NCBI GenBank assembly: GCA_025964775.1
Contig: JAOPYE010000041.1
Coordinates: 1 to 61,207, forward strand
Reading direction: 5' to 3'
Origin: Marmoricola sp.
GTDB taxonomy: Bacteria; Actinomycetota; Actinomycetes; Propionibacteriales; Nocardioidaceae
Length of the DNA stretch: 61,207 bases
Shown here: positions 37,126 to 45,457 of the stretch, in pieces
Numbering within the stretch: position 1 is the first letter of the stretch
How the letters are laid out: every line of letters starts with the position of its first letter
The notes under the pieces: model-generated
Told to the model about the DNA's origin: nothing
The model's database searches: none
What the model saw: the letters and a program-made list of their open reading frames with translations, nothing else
Position numbers and translations under genes: made by a program

Positions 37126-38171
37126 GCGACAGCCCGGCCCAACAGCTCGCGAGCGACCACGTTCGCTGCCCGCGCCAACGGACCCCGCCGTGTGCGCAGC
37201 GGTCCGATCCCCAGACCAATGGCCTCATCGAGGCCGCGTTGGTTCGACATAGTCGCCACGACCGGCAAGCCGAGTAGTCGTTCGACGTCGGTTCCAGCCA
37301 ACCCTCGTCCCCTCAGCACGAGGCGTGTGGAACCTGGTGGGAGCCGCCGCGCAACCCTCGAGGCCGAGGCCATTGCGGGGATGGTCAGCGTCGAGACCAA
37401 GACCACGTCATCGCACCGGGCGATCACCTCATCGGTGACGGTGCTCTGCGATCGCGGCAGATCGATCACCACAGCCGGGAAGCCCCGCTGGCCGGCCGAG
37501 AGCACCTCGCGCACAGCGAGCGCGTTCAGGTCGAATGCGTGCTCGGTCGGCCAACTGAGGACAGCCAGGTCCTCACGTTTCGGCAGCGCGTCACGCAGCG
37601 CTCGCGCGCTGAGCCGGCCGACGGCAATCGGAAGGGCGTCCCAGCGGATGCCAGCAACTGACTCGACTCCGAGGACGCGATCGATTCCGGAGCCGAAGGG
37701 ATCCGCGTCGACCACCAGCGTCGGCATCCTGTGGGCGCAGACGCAGGCAAGAGCCGCGGCGAACACGGTCGCGCCCGCACCCCCGGCCCCTGCGATCACA
37801 CCGATCGTGGCACCACCAACCAGGGCACCGTCCCCTGCGTCCGTCAGCAACTCAATGACCCGTTCGTCGCCTCCCGGCAGAGCAAGCACGGATTCCGCAC
37901 TGCACTCGACGGCGCACCGGAACACTGAGTCTGGAAGTTGCCCGTGGCCGACGAGGTGAACCCCAGCCCGGCGCGGAGGCCCGGCAGAAGCCATCAACTC
38001 TGCGATGTCCGCCCCGACGACGATGGACGAAGCGGCAGACCACCCGCCCATCGCGGCTCCGATGTCGCGCACGACAACAGGGAGAACCCCGGCTGCGGCA
38101 GCCAGCCGTTCCAGGTGGGACAGCAGGCTGTCGTCGTTGCTCACGAACAGCGGTGTGCCCGGGCGATTCAT
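37122..38171 (-). CDS. CpaE/Ssd-like MinD-family protein (septum-site determining)
   Basis: The 349-aa protein has an N-terminal receiver-like region and a MinD/ParA-type ATPase domain in which the deviant P-loop is degraded: IGVIAGAGGAGATVFAAAL lacks the GKGG/GKT lysines. Downstream are LVVDADPFGSGIDRVLG, AVVIDLPRSQSTVTDEVIARCDDVVLVS and RLVLRG. M. tuberculosis Ssd (Rv3660c) in the same position affects septation; Tad CpaE proteins localise the pilus. I chose ATG 38169-38171 (MNRPGTPLFVSND) because the conserved part begins there. Upstream GTG 38219 is an alternative. Confidence 0.83.
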   Translation of the reverse strand: MNRPGTPLFVSNDDSLLSHLERLAAAAGVLPVVVRDIGAAMGGWSAASSIVVGADIAELMASAGPPRRAGVHLVGHGQLPDSVFRCAVECSAESVLALPGGDERVIELLTDAGDGALVGGATIGVIAGAGGAGATVFAAALACVCAHRMPTLVVDADPFGSGIDRVLGVESVAGIRWDALPIAVGRLSARALRDALPKREDLAVLSWPTEHAFDLNALAVREVLSAGQRGFPAVVIDLPRSQSTVTDEVIARCDDVVLVSTLTIPAMASASRVARRLPPGSTRLVLRGRGLAGTDVERLLGLPVVATMSNQRGLDEAIGLGIGPLRTRRGPLARAANVVARELLGRAVA

Positions 38172-38307
38172 GAGCCAAGCGTCCAGGTCGCCCTCATGCG
38201 AGACCGCATGATCGGCCACGTCCTGTGGATTGGCGGCCCCGCCCGCACCTTGTGCAATGCTCCGCAATCCCCCAACCCGCTGGACTTTCCGTCCCTAGAC
38301 TCGAAAC

Positions 38308-39123
38308 ATGAGCTCCGTTGCTCGCCCCACTGCCGCGTTCTTCGATCTGGACAAGACGATCATCGCCAGGTCGAGCACGTTCGCGTTCAGCAAGGAGTTC
38401 CAGGCCGGTGGGCTCATCTCGCGCGGCGCCGTCCTGCGTGGTGCCTACGCCCAGTTCGTCTACCTGGTGGGCGGCGCGGATCACGACCAGATGGAGAAGA
38501 TGCGGCAGTTCATGTCGCAACTCTGCGCCGGCTGGGACGTGCAGACCGTCCGCGACATCGTCGCTGACACCTTGCACAACATCGTCGACCCGCTCGTCTA
38601 CGACGAGGCAGTGAACCTGATCGAGGAGCACCACGCAGCCGGACGCGACGTCATCATCGTCTCCACCAGTGGCGCGGAGATGGTCGAGCCGATCGGCGCG
38701 ATGCTCGGAGCCGACCACGTCGTCGCGACTCGCATGGAAGTGGTGGACGGCAAGTACACCGGCAAGATCCGGTTCTACGCGTACGCAGAGAACAAGGCCA
38801 AGGCGGTCAGCGACCTGGCCCGCAAACGCGGCTACGACCTCGACCAGTGCTACGGCTACAGCGACTCGATCACCGACCTCACCATGCTCGAGACCGTCGG
38901 GCACCCGTTCGCGGTCAACCCCGACAAGGACCTGCGCAAGATCGCCAGGGAGCGGGGCTGGCCGATCCTGGTCTTCGAACGCCCGGTCGCGCTGGCCAGC
39001 CGGATGAAGCTGCCACCCGCGAAACCGACGCTCGCAGCCCTCGCGGTGGCTGGGGTGGCCGGCCTCGGCGCTGCCATCTGGGTCAATTCGCGACGGGCTC
39101 GGCGCGGCCACCTCGGTATTTGA
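38308..39123 (+). CDS. HAD-superfamily IB phosphatase with C-terminal membrane helix
   Basis: The 271-aa protein has HAD motif I as AAFFDLDKTII, motif II IIVSTSGAEMVEP, a Lys in ENKAKAVSDLA, and motif III YGYSDSITDLTMLE. It fits TIGR01490 (SerB-like HAD-IB). The last 35 residues hold a helix (TLAALAVAGVAGLGAAIWV) and a basic tail (NSRRARRGHLGI), so it is probably tail-anchored. M. tuberculosis Rv3661 is the positional counterpart next to ssd. The substrate is unknown; relatives dephosphorylate phosphoserine or lysophospholipids. It is divergent from ssd across 136 bp. Confidence 0.87.
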   Translation: MSSVARPTAAFFDLDKTIIARSSTFAFSKEFQAGGLISRGAVLRGAYAQFVYLVGGADHDQMEKMRQFMSQLCAGWDVQTVRDIVADTLHNIVDPLVYDEAVNLIEEHHAAGRDVIIVSTSGAEMVEPIGAMLGADHVVATRMEVVDGKYTGKIRFYAYAENKAKAVSDLARKRGYDLDQCYGYSDSITDLTMLETVGHPFAVNPDKDLRKIARERGWPILVFERPVALASRMKLPPAKPTLAALAVAGVAGLGAAIWVNSRRARRGHLGI

Positions 39124-39321
39124 GCGCGCCGCTCGCGTGGCTCAAAAGTCAACCCTTGAAGTCGCCCTGCGACCGGGCTACACAGGGATCAGACAACTAC
39201 AGACCAGCACACGACACAGGTACCCACGCGGCGATCTCCCTTCGTTGAGGGCGTTTGCAGATCGGGATAGTCCCGAGGCAACAATTAGACCGTGCACGCT
39301 TGGTAGCCACGTTGTGTGTGA

Positions 39322-39356
39322 GAGCGGCATCGAAGGCAAGCCCTTCGGTGCCGCTC
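39322..39356. terminator. Bidirectional hairpin between convergent genes
   Basis: GAGCGGCA pairs with TGCCGCTC (8 bp). Inside it, after one mismatch, CGAAGG pairs with CCTTCG around the loop CAAGC. It sits 14 bp after the esterase stop and about 200 bp after the HAD gene stop, in a 247-bp gap (39124-39370). No long U-run follows. The rest of the gap shows no frame or RNA I recognise. Confidence 0.65.
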
Positions 39357-39370
39357 ATCTGTATGGGCGG

Positions 39371-40381
39371 TTACCGGGCCCAGAGGGTGGCGAGTCTGCC
39401 CAGATAGGTGTCGAGCTCGGGTCCGAAGTACCGCATCGTGTGGATGCCACAGGGTTTCGGCACGTAGGTGTGCCTGACGCCCGCCAGGATCAGGGCCAGG
39501 TCGAGGTTGAGCGTGGTGTGGCCGACGATCGCTTCGACGGCGCTCGTCGTCGGGTCGGCTGCGATCATCGGGAGGTCGGCGAGGTCGCACGGCAGGCCGG
39601 TTCCGGCCGTCAGGTAGACGTCCATGCCACGCAGGTTTCCGGCATGGGCGACGGGGTTCGCCTCGGTCCAGCGACCGGCATCGAGGATCGGGTTGCCGAA
39701 CATCCCGAACAGGTCGTACTGGCCCGCCGGGACTCCGTCGGCGCACTGGCGCTGGGTGATCGTGGCGAGCAGGAAGACGGCCATCGCGTCCGGGGACTGG
39801 TTGTCCACGCCACCGGAGAGCGAACCGACCGCACCGAACAGCTCGGGGTAGCGAACGGCGTAGTGCATCGCGCCCCACCCACCCATCGAGACCCCGGCGA
39901 TGGCGCGTGACGCCCTGTCGGGGTTGGTCCGGAACTGGGCATCGATCGCCGGGATGACGTGCTTGATGATCGTCGTCTCGTAGTGGTGACTGCCGTCCTT
40001 CCAGTCCACGTAGAACCCGGTCAGGCCACCGTCGGGCGTCGCCACGATGAACTGGCTCGAGTCCGGGATCTGCCCGGTGCGCGCCACCAGGTCGGAGTTG
40101 GCCAGGAAGTCATCGACTCCCGAGGTCCCGCCGTGCAGGAGGTACAGGACCGGATAGCGCTTCGTCGAGGTGGCGTAGTCGGGTGGCAGCAGCACCGAGA
40201 CCGGGGTGCCGTCGACGATGATGTGCTGGATCCGGGGACCGGACGCCACCGCCTGGTGCGGTGGAACCGTGGAGCAGATCGGGTCGGTGGCTGGGTCGGC
40301 GGCGCTGGCTGGTCCCGTCGCGAGTGCCGTGCAGAGAAGGACCAGGCAGAGAGCAGCGGCGTACGTCCGTGCGCGGGTCAT
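39371..40381 (-). CDS. Secreted esterase (antigen 85 / esterase D-like alpha/beta hydrolase)
   Basis: The 336-aa protein has a signal peptide (YAAALCLVLLCTALATGPASA). The putative-esterase domain has LPPDYATSTKRYPVLYLLHGGTSG, nucleophile GVSMGGWG (Ser165), an acidic region in VYLTAGTGLPCDL and His in LDLALILAGVRHTY or GIHTMRYFG. The family covers feruloyl esterases, mycolyltransferases and S-formylglutathione hydrolase. A secreted carboxylesterase that releases an acid or alcohol outside the cell is the safest reading. It opens the accessory block and is followed upstream, on the same strand, by the second DapB-like gene. Confidence 0.83.
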   Translation of the reverse strand: MTRARTYAAALCLVLLCTALATGPASAADPATDPICSTVPPHQAVASGPRIQHIIVDGTPVSVLLPPDYATSTKRYPVLYLLHGGTSGVDDFLANSDLVARTGQIPDSSQFIVATPDGGLTGFYVDWKDGSHHYETTIIKHVIPAIDAQFRTNPDRASRAIAGVSMGGWGAMHYAVRYPELFGAVGSLSGGVDNQSPDAMAVFLLATITQRQCADGVPAGQYDLFGMFGNPILDAGRWTEANPVAHAGNLRGMDVYLTAGTGLPCDLADLPMIAADPTTSAVEAIVGHTTLNLDLALILAGVRHTYVPKPCGIHTMRYFGPELDTYLGRLATLWAR

Positions 40382-40428
40382 GGCGCCTCGGCAAGTTCGA
40401 CGACCGGGGAGCAGACGACCGGAGGACG

Positions 40429-41520
40429 TCACTGCTGGAACCGGCCGGCGAACGCCCGCAGCGGGAGGTCCGCGCTGGTGATGCAGCCGGGTGGCGCGTC
40501 GACCACCGAGCGAACCGCGTTCAGGGCAGGCATGCCGGTGAGGGTCATCCCCATTGCGGCCAGCGCCGTCGGGTCGGTGAAGTCGGTGCCGGGCTTGGGC
40601 AGGATCCGCTGCTTGGAGTACACGCACGGGTCGCCCGTGATCCGGGTGACGTAGCCGCCCTTGATGTCCCAGTGCGGTTCGGTGTGCGGGGTCATCTGCC
40701 ACTCCAGGTGCAGTTCGACCTTCGGTACGCCGGCCAGCTTGCCGACGTACTTGACGTAGCAGGCGCCGAGCGAGCCCTCCGGGAGGAGGTACCACCCCAG
40801 GTCCTCCTCCTTCGTCACGGACCCCAGGTCGGGCTCGAAGGCGACCTCGTCGATCTCCATGCCGAGACAGTCGGCCATCAGGCGGACGCCGTCCTCGAAC
40901 ACCCGCGTTCCGAGCTCGAGGCGGCGCAGCGTCTCGGGGTCGTCGACCGGCATCCCGAAGCCGCAGTTCTTCCAGGTGTCGACCGAGTGGTGGCAGGAGA
41001 CGTCGACCGACTCGATGCAGACGACATTCTCGATGTCAGCGATGTTGCCGGAGTTCACGATGGTCAGGATCTGCGCCAGGCCCGGGTTCATCCCGGTGCC
41101 GTAGAACGTGGACCCACCGCGCAGGCAGGCGTCCTGGAGCACCTCGGTCGGCTGCTTGCCGTTCGGGTTCGGGTAGTTGAGGTTGCGGTGGTGCCCGGTG
41201 ATCCAGTCCGCAGTCGTCACGATGTTGATGCCGGCTTCCAGGACCCGCTCGTACAGGTCGAAGTCGGGCCACACGCCGTGGAAGGTCACGCAGTCCGGGC
41301 GCGCGGCGATGATCTCCTCGACGGTCCCGGTGGCAATTACACCGATCGGGCCGATGCCGATGACCTCGCCGACGTCGCGGCCTACCTTCTCGGGGCTGTA
41401 GCAGTGCACCCCGATGAGCTCGAGATCGGGATGGGTGCCGATCCGCTTGATCATCTCAGCGCCCACGTTCCCGGTCGCCACCTGGAAGACCCGGATCTTC
41501 TCGCCGCTGGTCGTCGCCAC
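40429..41520 (-). CDS. DapB-like / 2,4-diaminopentanoate dehydrogenase-like enzyme (paralogue 2)
   Basis: The 363-aa paralogue has Rossmann motif IRVFQVATGNVGAEMIKRI, FYGTGMNPGLAQILTIV, ECIESVDVS-like ESVDVSCHHSVDTWKNCGFG, GGYVTRITGDP and a terminal VVDAPPGCITSADLPL. I chose GTG 41518-41520, with GGAGAGGAG ending 5 bases upstream; further GTGs precede it. The 15-bp palindrome GTCAACACTGTTGAC (coding strand) lies 68 bp upstream, with TTGACA as a possible -35 box. Compared with paralogues 1 and 3 it carries an insertion around GKQPTEVLQDACLRGG. Function unknown; likely an NAD(P)-dependent step on an imine, keto acid or similar carbonyl. Confidence 0.78.
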   Translation of the reverse strand: MATTSGEKIRVFQVATGNVGAEMIKRIGTHPDLELIGVHCYSPEKVGRDVGEVIGIGPIGVIATGTVEEIIAARPDCVTFHGVWPDFDLYERVLEAGINIVTTADWITGHHRNLNYPNPNGKQPTEVLQDACLRGGSTFYGTGMNPGLAQILTIVNSGNIADIENVVCIESVDVSCHHSVDTWKNCGFGMPVDDPETLRRLELGTRVFEDGVRLMADCLGMEIDEVAFEPDLGSVTKEEDLGWYLLPEGSLGACYVKYVGKLAGVPKVELHLEWQMTPHTEPHWDIKGGYVTRITGDPCVYSKQRILPKPGTDFTDPTALAAMGMTLTGMPALNAVRSVVDAPPGCITSADLPLRAFAGRFQQ

Positions 41521-41573
41521 CGTCACTCCTCTCCTGCGCACCCGGATGCGGGTCGTCTCCGGAGAGAGTGGCG

Positions 41574-42428
41574 CTACGGACCTGTTCTGTCAACAGTGTT
41601 GACTGAACCGCTTCCGATCGGATTCTCGACCCGAAGCAGCGCCCCGCTGTGGGCCGCCGTCACGTAGAGGAACCGCTGGTCGTGCGCGAGGCAGACGTTG
41701 GTCGGCAACGACCCGACCGGGAGGTTGCACCGGGCCACCAGGGAGCCGTCCGGCGCGATCGCGTCGATCCGGTCGGCCGAGGTCAGCGCGACCACGGCCA
41801 CGCCGTCCTCGGTGACGGCGAGCCCGTCCGGATGCCCCTCGGCGAAGGCGTGGCGGACGACGGGATCGACCAGGCGCCCGCCGACCACCTCGTACGACGA
41901 CAGCTTCGCGTCCAGCGTCTCGGTGACGAGTAGCTGCTCTCCGCCCGGGGTGAAGGCCAGGCCGTTGAGGAAGAGCGGACCGGACTCCAGGACCAGCTCG
42001 GCCGCGCCGTCGTTCACCTCGACGGCCCAGAGCTGACCCGGCTGGGCGCCGGTGCGATCCCCCCAGGCGAACTCGGCCACGGTGTCGGTGACCCACAGCC
42101 GGCCGTCCGGCCCGATGGCGCAGTCGTTCGGAGCCCCCATGCCCTGGACCAGGTAGTCCACACGACCGTCGCGCAACACCTGGACCCCTGCCGGAGCCTT
42201 GCCGGGCGCGCCCCAGACCCCACCGTTCTGCGCGATGTACAGCGTGCCGTCGCCTCCGAGTGCCAACCCGTTGGGTCCGCCCCCGGTATCGAACCGTTCG
42301 ACGGGTCCACCCGGCTCCACCACGTAGACGCACGCGTGACTGATCGAGACCACCGCGATCCGGCCGTCGGGCAGGCACACGGGCCCTTCGGTGAATCCGA
42401 GACCGTCAGCCAGTACGTCCACGCTCAT
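41574..42428 (-). CDS. SMP-30/gluconolactonase-family protein
   Basis: The 284-aa six-bladed beta-propeller has a metal-site Glu near the start (LGFTEGPVCLPDGRI), GGGPNGLALGGDGTLYIA, GAPNDCAIGPDGRLWVTD, GPLFLNGLAFTPGGEQLLVTET and GHPDGLAVTEDG, in which the Asn and Asp ligands are visible. The family hydrolyses lactones. In this cluster a lactone made by a Baeyer-Villiger-type step is conceivable, but no such enzyme is seen. The last six codons (VNTVDR) are the 15-bp operator palindrome for the next gene downstream, so coding and regulatory sequence overlap. It is divergent from TetR1 with about 24 bp between starts. Confidence 0.82.
   Translation of the reverse strand: MSVDVLADGLGFTEGPVCLPDGRIAVVSISHACVYVVEPGGPVERFDTGGGPNGLALGGDGTLYIAQNGGVWGAPGKAPAGVQVLRDGRVDYLVQGMGAPNDCAIGPDGRLWVTDTVAEFAWGDRTGAQPGQLWAVEVNDGAAELVLESGPLFLNGLAFTPGGEQLLVTETLDAKLSSYEVVGGRLVDPVVRHAFAEGHPDGLAVTEDGVAVVALTSADRIDAIAPDGSLVARCNLPVGSLPTNVCLAHDQRFLYVTAAHSGALLRVENPIGSGSVNTVDRTGP
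41589..41603. promoter_or_regulatory. 15-bp operator palindrome, copy 1 (upstream of DapB-like 2)
   Basis: GTCAACAGTGTTGAC on the plus strand; read along the controlled gene it is GTCAACACTGTTGAC, identical to copies 2 and 3. Its TTGACA end could be the -35 box, with CACTCT 17 bp further as a weak -10. It lies inside the 3' end of the SMP-30 gene. Confidence 0.75.
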
Positions 42429-42452
42429 GCAGCAAGTGTCGCGAATTGCGGC

Positions 42453-43049
42453 ATGATCCGTTACGTGTCAGAGCCCGTCGAGATCGAGACGACCACTCGT
42501 GCCGCGGCCGCCGCGCGCACCCGGACGGCGATCGCCGACGCGGCCCGCGTCCTGTTCGCCACCGACGGGTACGGCGACACCTCGGTCCGCGCGATCGCGA
42601 CCCGGGCGGGGGTCGACCCTGCCCTGGTGATCCGTCACTTCGGGTCCAAGGAGAAGTTGTTCCTCGACACCGTCGGCTTCCGGGGCTTCTTCAAGCAGGC
42701 CATGGACGGCCCTCTCGAGGGCATGGGCGAACGCCTGGTGACCTCGTTGCTCGGCGACCAGCACGACCCGACCTTCTCGGCGTACCGGGCGATGATGCAC
42801 GCCTCGGGGAGCGAGCCCGTCAGAGTCCGCCTGGGTGAGGCCATCCACGGCATGTTCGTCGAGCCGTTGGCCCCCAGGTTGTCGGGACCGGACACGGCGT
42901 TGCGCGCGCGACTCATCGCGGCCCAGCTCGGCGGACTCATCGACGCGATCGCGATCTTCGCCGATCCGGAGGTCGCCGACGCCGACCGCGAGCGCCTCGC
43001 GACCTACTTCGGTACGGCGATCCAGAGCCTGATCACCTACCCGGCCTAG
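42453..43049 (+). CDS. TetR-family transcriptional regulator 1
   Basis: The 198-aa protein has an N-terminal helix-turn-helix (RTAIADAARVLFATDGYGDTSVRAIATRAGVDPALVIRHFGSKEKLF) and an all-helical ligand domain of the TetR_C type. ATG 42453 and GTG 42465 are both possible; no Shine-Dalgarno is clear, so a leaderless message is likely. It is divergent from the SMP-30 gene and directly upstream of the luciferase-family gene. It lies between two copies of the 15-bp palindrome, which makes it the leading candidate to bind that operator. That is inference. Confidence 0.85.
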   Translation: MIRYVSEPVEIETTTRAAAAARTRTAIADAARVLFATDGYGDTSVRAIATRAGVDPALVIRHFGSKEKLFLDTVGFRGFFKQAMDGPLEGMGERLVTSLLGDQHDPTFSAYRAMMHASGSEPVRVRLGEAIHGMFVEPLAPRLSGPDTALRARLIAAQLGGLIDAIAIFADPEVADADRERLATYFGTAIQSLITYPA

Positions 43050-43087
43050 GGCTCCCGCACCCGACGGGACAACGGTCCCGATTTTGG

Positions 43088-43102
43088 GTCAACACTGTTG
43101 AC
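43088..43102. promoter_or_regulatory. 15-bp operator palindrome, copy 2 (upstream of LLM gene)
   Basis: GTCAACACTGTTGAC lies 30 bp before the GTG of the luciferase-family gene, exactly the spacing of copy 3. TTGACA overlaps its right arm and could be the -35 box, so a bound repressor would block polymerase. Confidence 0.78.
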
Positions 43103-43132
43103 ACTGATCCGGAACCCGCTCACAGTGCTGGT

Positions 43133-44017
43133 GTGCGCCACGGAATCTCCCTCTTCAGCTCGGACCGCGGGATCACCCCGGCCGCGCTGGCAATCGTCGC
43201 CGAGGATCGCGGCTTCGACACCCTCTACGTCCCCGAGCACACGCACATCCCGGTCCGGCGCGACGCGGCGCATCCCGGCACGGGCGACGAGACCCTCCCC
43301 GACGATCGCTACCTGCGGACCCTGGATCCATGGGTCGCCCTGGCCACCGCCGCCGCCGTCACCTCGAGGATCCGGCTCTCCACTGCCGTCGCGCTGCCGG
43401 TCGAGTCGGACCCGATCACCCTCGCCAAGACCATCGCGACCCTCGACCACCTCTCCGGTGGGCGGGTGACGATCGGCGCCGGCTTCGGCTGGAACACTGA
43501 CGAGCTCGTCGACCACGGCGTCCCGCCCGCCAGACGGCGCGCGGTGCTGCGCGAGTACGTCGAGGCGATGCGTGCCCTGTGGACCCAGGACGAGGCGTCG
43601 TACGCCGGCGAGTTCGTCACGTTCGGTGCCTCGTGGGCGTGGCCGAAACCGGTGCAGCCGCACATCCCGTTGATCATCGGCGCCGGCGCCGGGCCGAAGA
43701 CCTTCGCCTGGATCGCCGAGAACGCCGACGGGTGGATGACCACGCCACGGGAGGAGGACGTGCCCACCAAGGTCGCCCAGCTCTACGAGGCCTGGGCTGC
43801 CGCCGGTCGGCACGGCACGCCCGAGGTCCACGTGCTCGTCACGAAGCGACCCGAAGCCGAGGACTTCGAGATCTGGTCGGAGGCCGGCGTCACCGAGCTG
43901 ATGTGGCCGGTGCCCGACAAGAGCGAGGCCGAGGTGATCGCCTACGTGGACCGCCTCGCCGACCGGATCCGGATCCGGCACAACACCGCAACCGGTCCGA
44001 GGCCTCAGCGCGTCTGA
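43133..44017 (+). CDS. LLM-class F420-dependent oxidoreductase (luciferase superfamily)
   Basis: The 294-aa luciferase-like TIM barrel of the TIGR03619 type begins RHGISLFSSDRGITPAALAIVAEDRGFDTLYVPEHTHIP. It has the core LDHLSGGRVTIGAGFGWNTDELVDHG and PLIIGAGAGPKTFAWIAENADGWM. These enzymes use reduced F420 or FMN to oxidise or reduce secondary alcohols, ketones or enoyl compounds. They are homologous to, but distinct from, the LuxA/LuxB light-producing subunits. GTG 43133 is the start. It is under palindrome copy 2 and converges with the IclR gene, overlapping it by 13 bp at the 3' ends. Confidence 0.85.
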   Translation: MRHGISLFSSDRGITPAALAIVAEDRGFDTLYVPEHTHIPVRRDAAHPGTGDETLPDDRYLRTLDPWVALATAAAVTSRIRLSTAVALPVESDPITLAKTIATLDHLSGGRVTIGAGFGWNTDELVDHGVPPARRRAVLREYVEAMRALWTQDEASYAGEFVTFGASWAWPKPVQPHIPLIIGAGAGPKTFAWIAENADGWMTTPREEDVPTKVAQLYEAWAAAGRHGTPEVHVLVTKRPEAEDFEIWSEAGVTELMWPVPDKSEAEVIAYVDRLADRIRIRHNTATGPRPQRV

Positions 44018-44799
44018 CGCTCGGAGGCGCCGAGCAGCCGTTCCGAGATCGTGGTCGCTGCGAAGGCGACGATCGGGACCAGACCCTGGAGCGCCTCGGT
44101 TCTCGTCGTACGCACGCAGATCGCTGCGACCGGACCTTCGGTGCCGTACACCGGTGCCGAAACACTGCCACCCGCGTCCCGGCCGTCCGCCCGGTTCCTC
44201 GCCCGCAGTACGCCGATGCCGTGGCGCCTGCGGACGGCCGCGAGCTTCTGCTGCAGCGACCACGCTTCCGGGGAGCTGGGCGCAGGGCCGTCGGTGAGCC
44301 GCAGGATCCGATCGACCCGTTCGGGTGTCATCGCCGCCAGCAGGGTGATGCCGACGGCGTGCCGCGACGGAGGTACCCGGTGGAGACTCGCGCGCGGACC
44401 AGCGTCAGCCGGGCGGCCGACCTCGTGCAGGACCCGCAACCAGTTCGTCTCGATCACGCCGACCTGGATCCAGGAGGCGGTCCGTACCCCGAGCTCGGTC
44501 ATCGTGGGCAGCGACGACTCGCGAAGCCCGCGGTAGTCGTGGGGGTGCGCACTGATCCCGTGCGCCCGCGGACCGAGCGTGTAGCCGGACCCGTCCTGGT
44601 TCAGCCACTCGAGGTCGACCAGCTGCGAGAGGATCCGGAACGTCGTCGATCGCGGCAGACCGGCCACCGTCGTCACCTCACGCAAGGTCTGCGGGCGGTG
44701 CTCCTGCGTGAAAGCATCGAGCACCCGGGTCACCCGGTCGATCGCGGACGCCGGACGTCCGAGCGCGTCGTCGTCCGCCGGAGTATCGACAGCGGTCAT
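44005..44799 (-). CDS. IclR-family transcriptional regulator
   Basis: The 264-aa protein has an N-terminal winged helix (AIDRVTRVLDAFTQEHRPQTLREVTTVAGLPRSTTFRILSQLVDLEWLNQDGSGYTLG) and a C-terminal effector (GAF-like) domain ending IVAFAATTISERL. The ATG 44797-44799 has a strong AGGAGGTGCC directly upstream. It is divergent from TetR2 across 76 bp that contain two tandem 16-bp palindromes. IclR proteins often govern catabolism of aromatic or organic acids. It or TetR2 is the probable reader of those sites. Confidence 0.87.
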   Translation of the reverse strand: MTAVDTPADDDALGRPASAIDRVTRVLDAFTQEHRPQTLREVTTVAGLPRSTTFRILSQLVDLEWLNQDGSGYTLGPRAHGISAHPHDYRGLRESSLPTMTELGVRTASWIQVGVIETNWLRVLHEVGRPADAGPRASLHRVPPSRHAVGITLLAAMTPERVDRILRLTDGPAPSSPEAWSLQQKLAAVRRRHGIGVLRARNRADGRDAGGSVSAPVYGTEGPVAAICVRTTRTEALQGLVPIVAFAATTISERLLGASERQTR

Positions 44800-44815
44800 G
44801 GCACCTCCTAGCAGA

Positions 44816-44849
44816 TTGCAGACAACTGTAAGGTTGCATAGATCTGTAA
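44816..44849. promoter_or_regulatory. Tandem 16-bp operators between IclR and TetR2 genes
   Basis: TTGCAGACAACTGTAA (44816-44831) and TTGCATAGATCTGTAA (44834-44849) each approximate TTGCAG-N4-CTGyAA and repeat at an 18-bp pitch. The same two-unit arrangement and pitch recur at 51381-51414 before luxE. They lie between the divergent starts and so could control both regulator genes. Confidence 0.8.
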
Positions 44850-44875
44850 AATGGTCCACCCTAGAGTCTGTGACC

Positions 44876-45457
44876 GTGAACAGAACAGACCGACGCAAGG
44901 CCGAGGTGCGTGAGCGCATCCTCCAGGCAGCCTTCGACCTCTTCCTGTCCCAGGGCATGGAGGCGACCAAGCTCGAGGACATCTGCGCACGCGCCGACGT
45001 CGCGAACCGGACCTTCTTCAACCACTTCGCGACCCGCCAGGACATGGTGCGCGCCCTCGCCGAGCGCCGGCTGGCCAACCTTCATGACGTGCTGTTCGAC
45101 CTGGTCGACGAGCCCGTCCCGACGCGTCTGCTCGGCCTGTTCGACAACATCGCCACCGTGCTCGTCGACTCCGGGGACACCTACCGGGAGATGATCGGCA
45201 CGATGCTCGGCACGGTCGGCTTCGGCGGCGAGCGGGGTTCCGGACTTCACGACACCTTCCTTGAGCTGATCAAGGACGGCGTCTCGCGCGGAGAGGTCTC
45301 GACGCGGCACGATCCGGCCACCCTGGCCGACATCGTCGTGGGTGCGCTCGTCGGCTCCATCGTCACCTGGACGGCGGACGAGACCTACTCGCTACCCACC
45401 GGGCTGCACGACGTCGGCGTCGCCCTGTGCGACCTGCTCGTCATCCATGATCTCTAG
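44876..45457 (+). CDS. TetR-family transcriptional regulator 2
   Basis: The 193-aa protein has HTH RKAEVRERILQAAFDLFLSQGMEATKLEDICARADVANRTFFNHFATRQDMVRAL and a ligand domain rich in hydrophobic helices. GTG 44876 (or 44870) starts it. TAGAGT at 44862-44867 could be the -10 of a leaderless transcript. It is divergent from IclR across the tandem operators, so autoregulation is likely. Its TAG stop shares the palindrome CTAG with the stop of the convergent UBP gene. Confidence 0.85.
   Translation: MNRTDRRKAEVRERILQAAFDLFLSQGMEATKLEDICARADVANRTFFNHFATRQDMVRALAERRLANLHDVLFDLVDEPVPTRLLGLFDNIATVLVDSGDTYREMIGTMLGTVGFGGERGSGLHDTFLELIKDGVSRGEVSTRHDPATLADIVVGALVGSIVTWTADETYSLPTGLHDVGVALCDLLVIHDL

Noticed and set aside
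38172..38307. 6C small RNA between ssd and the HAD gene, as in M. tuberculosis
   Set aside because: The gap has only a five-C run (CCCCC) and no pair of C6 hairpin loops, so I cannot support the RNA here.
39124..39320. Possible small RNA or attachment site in the gap after the HAD gene
   Set aside because: Apart from the hairpin at 39322-39356 I see no tRNA fragment, direct repeat pair or conserved RNA motif.
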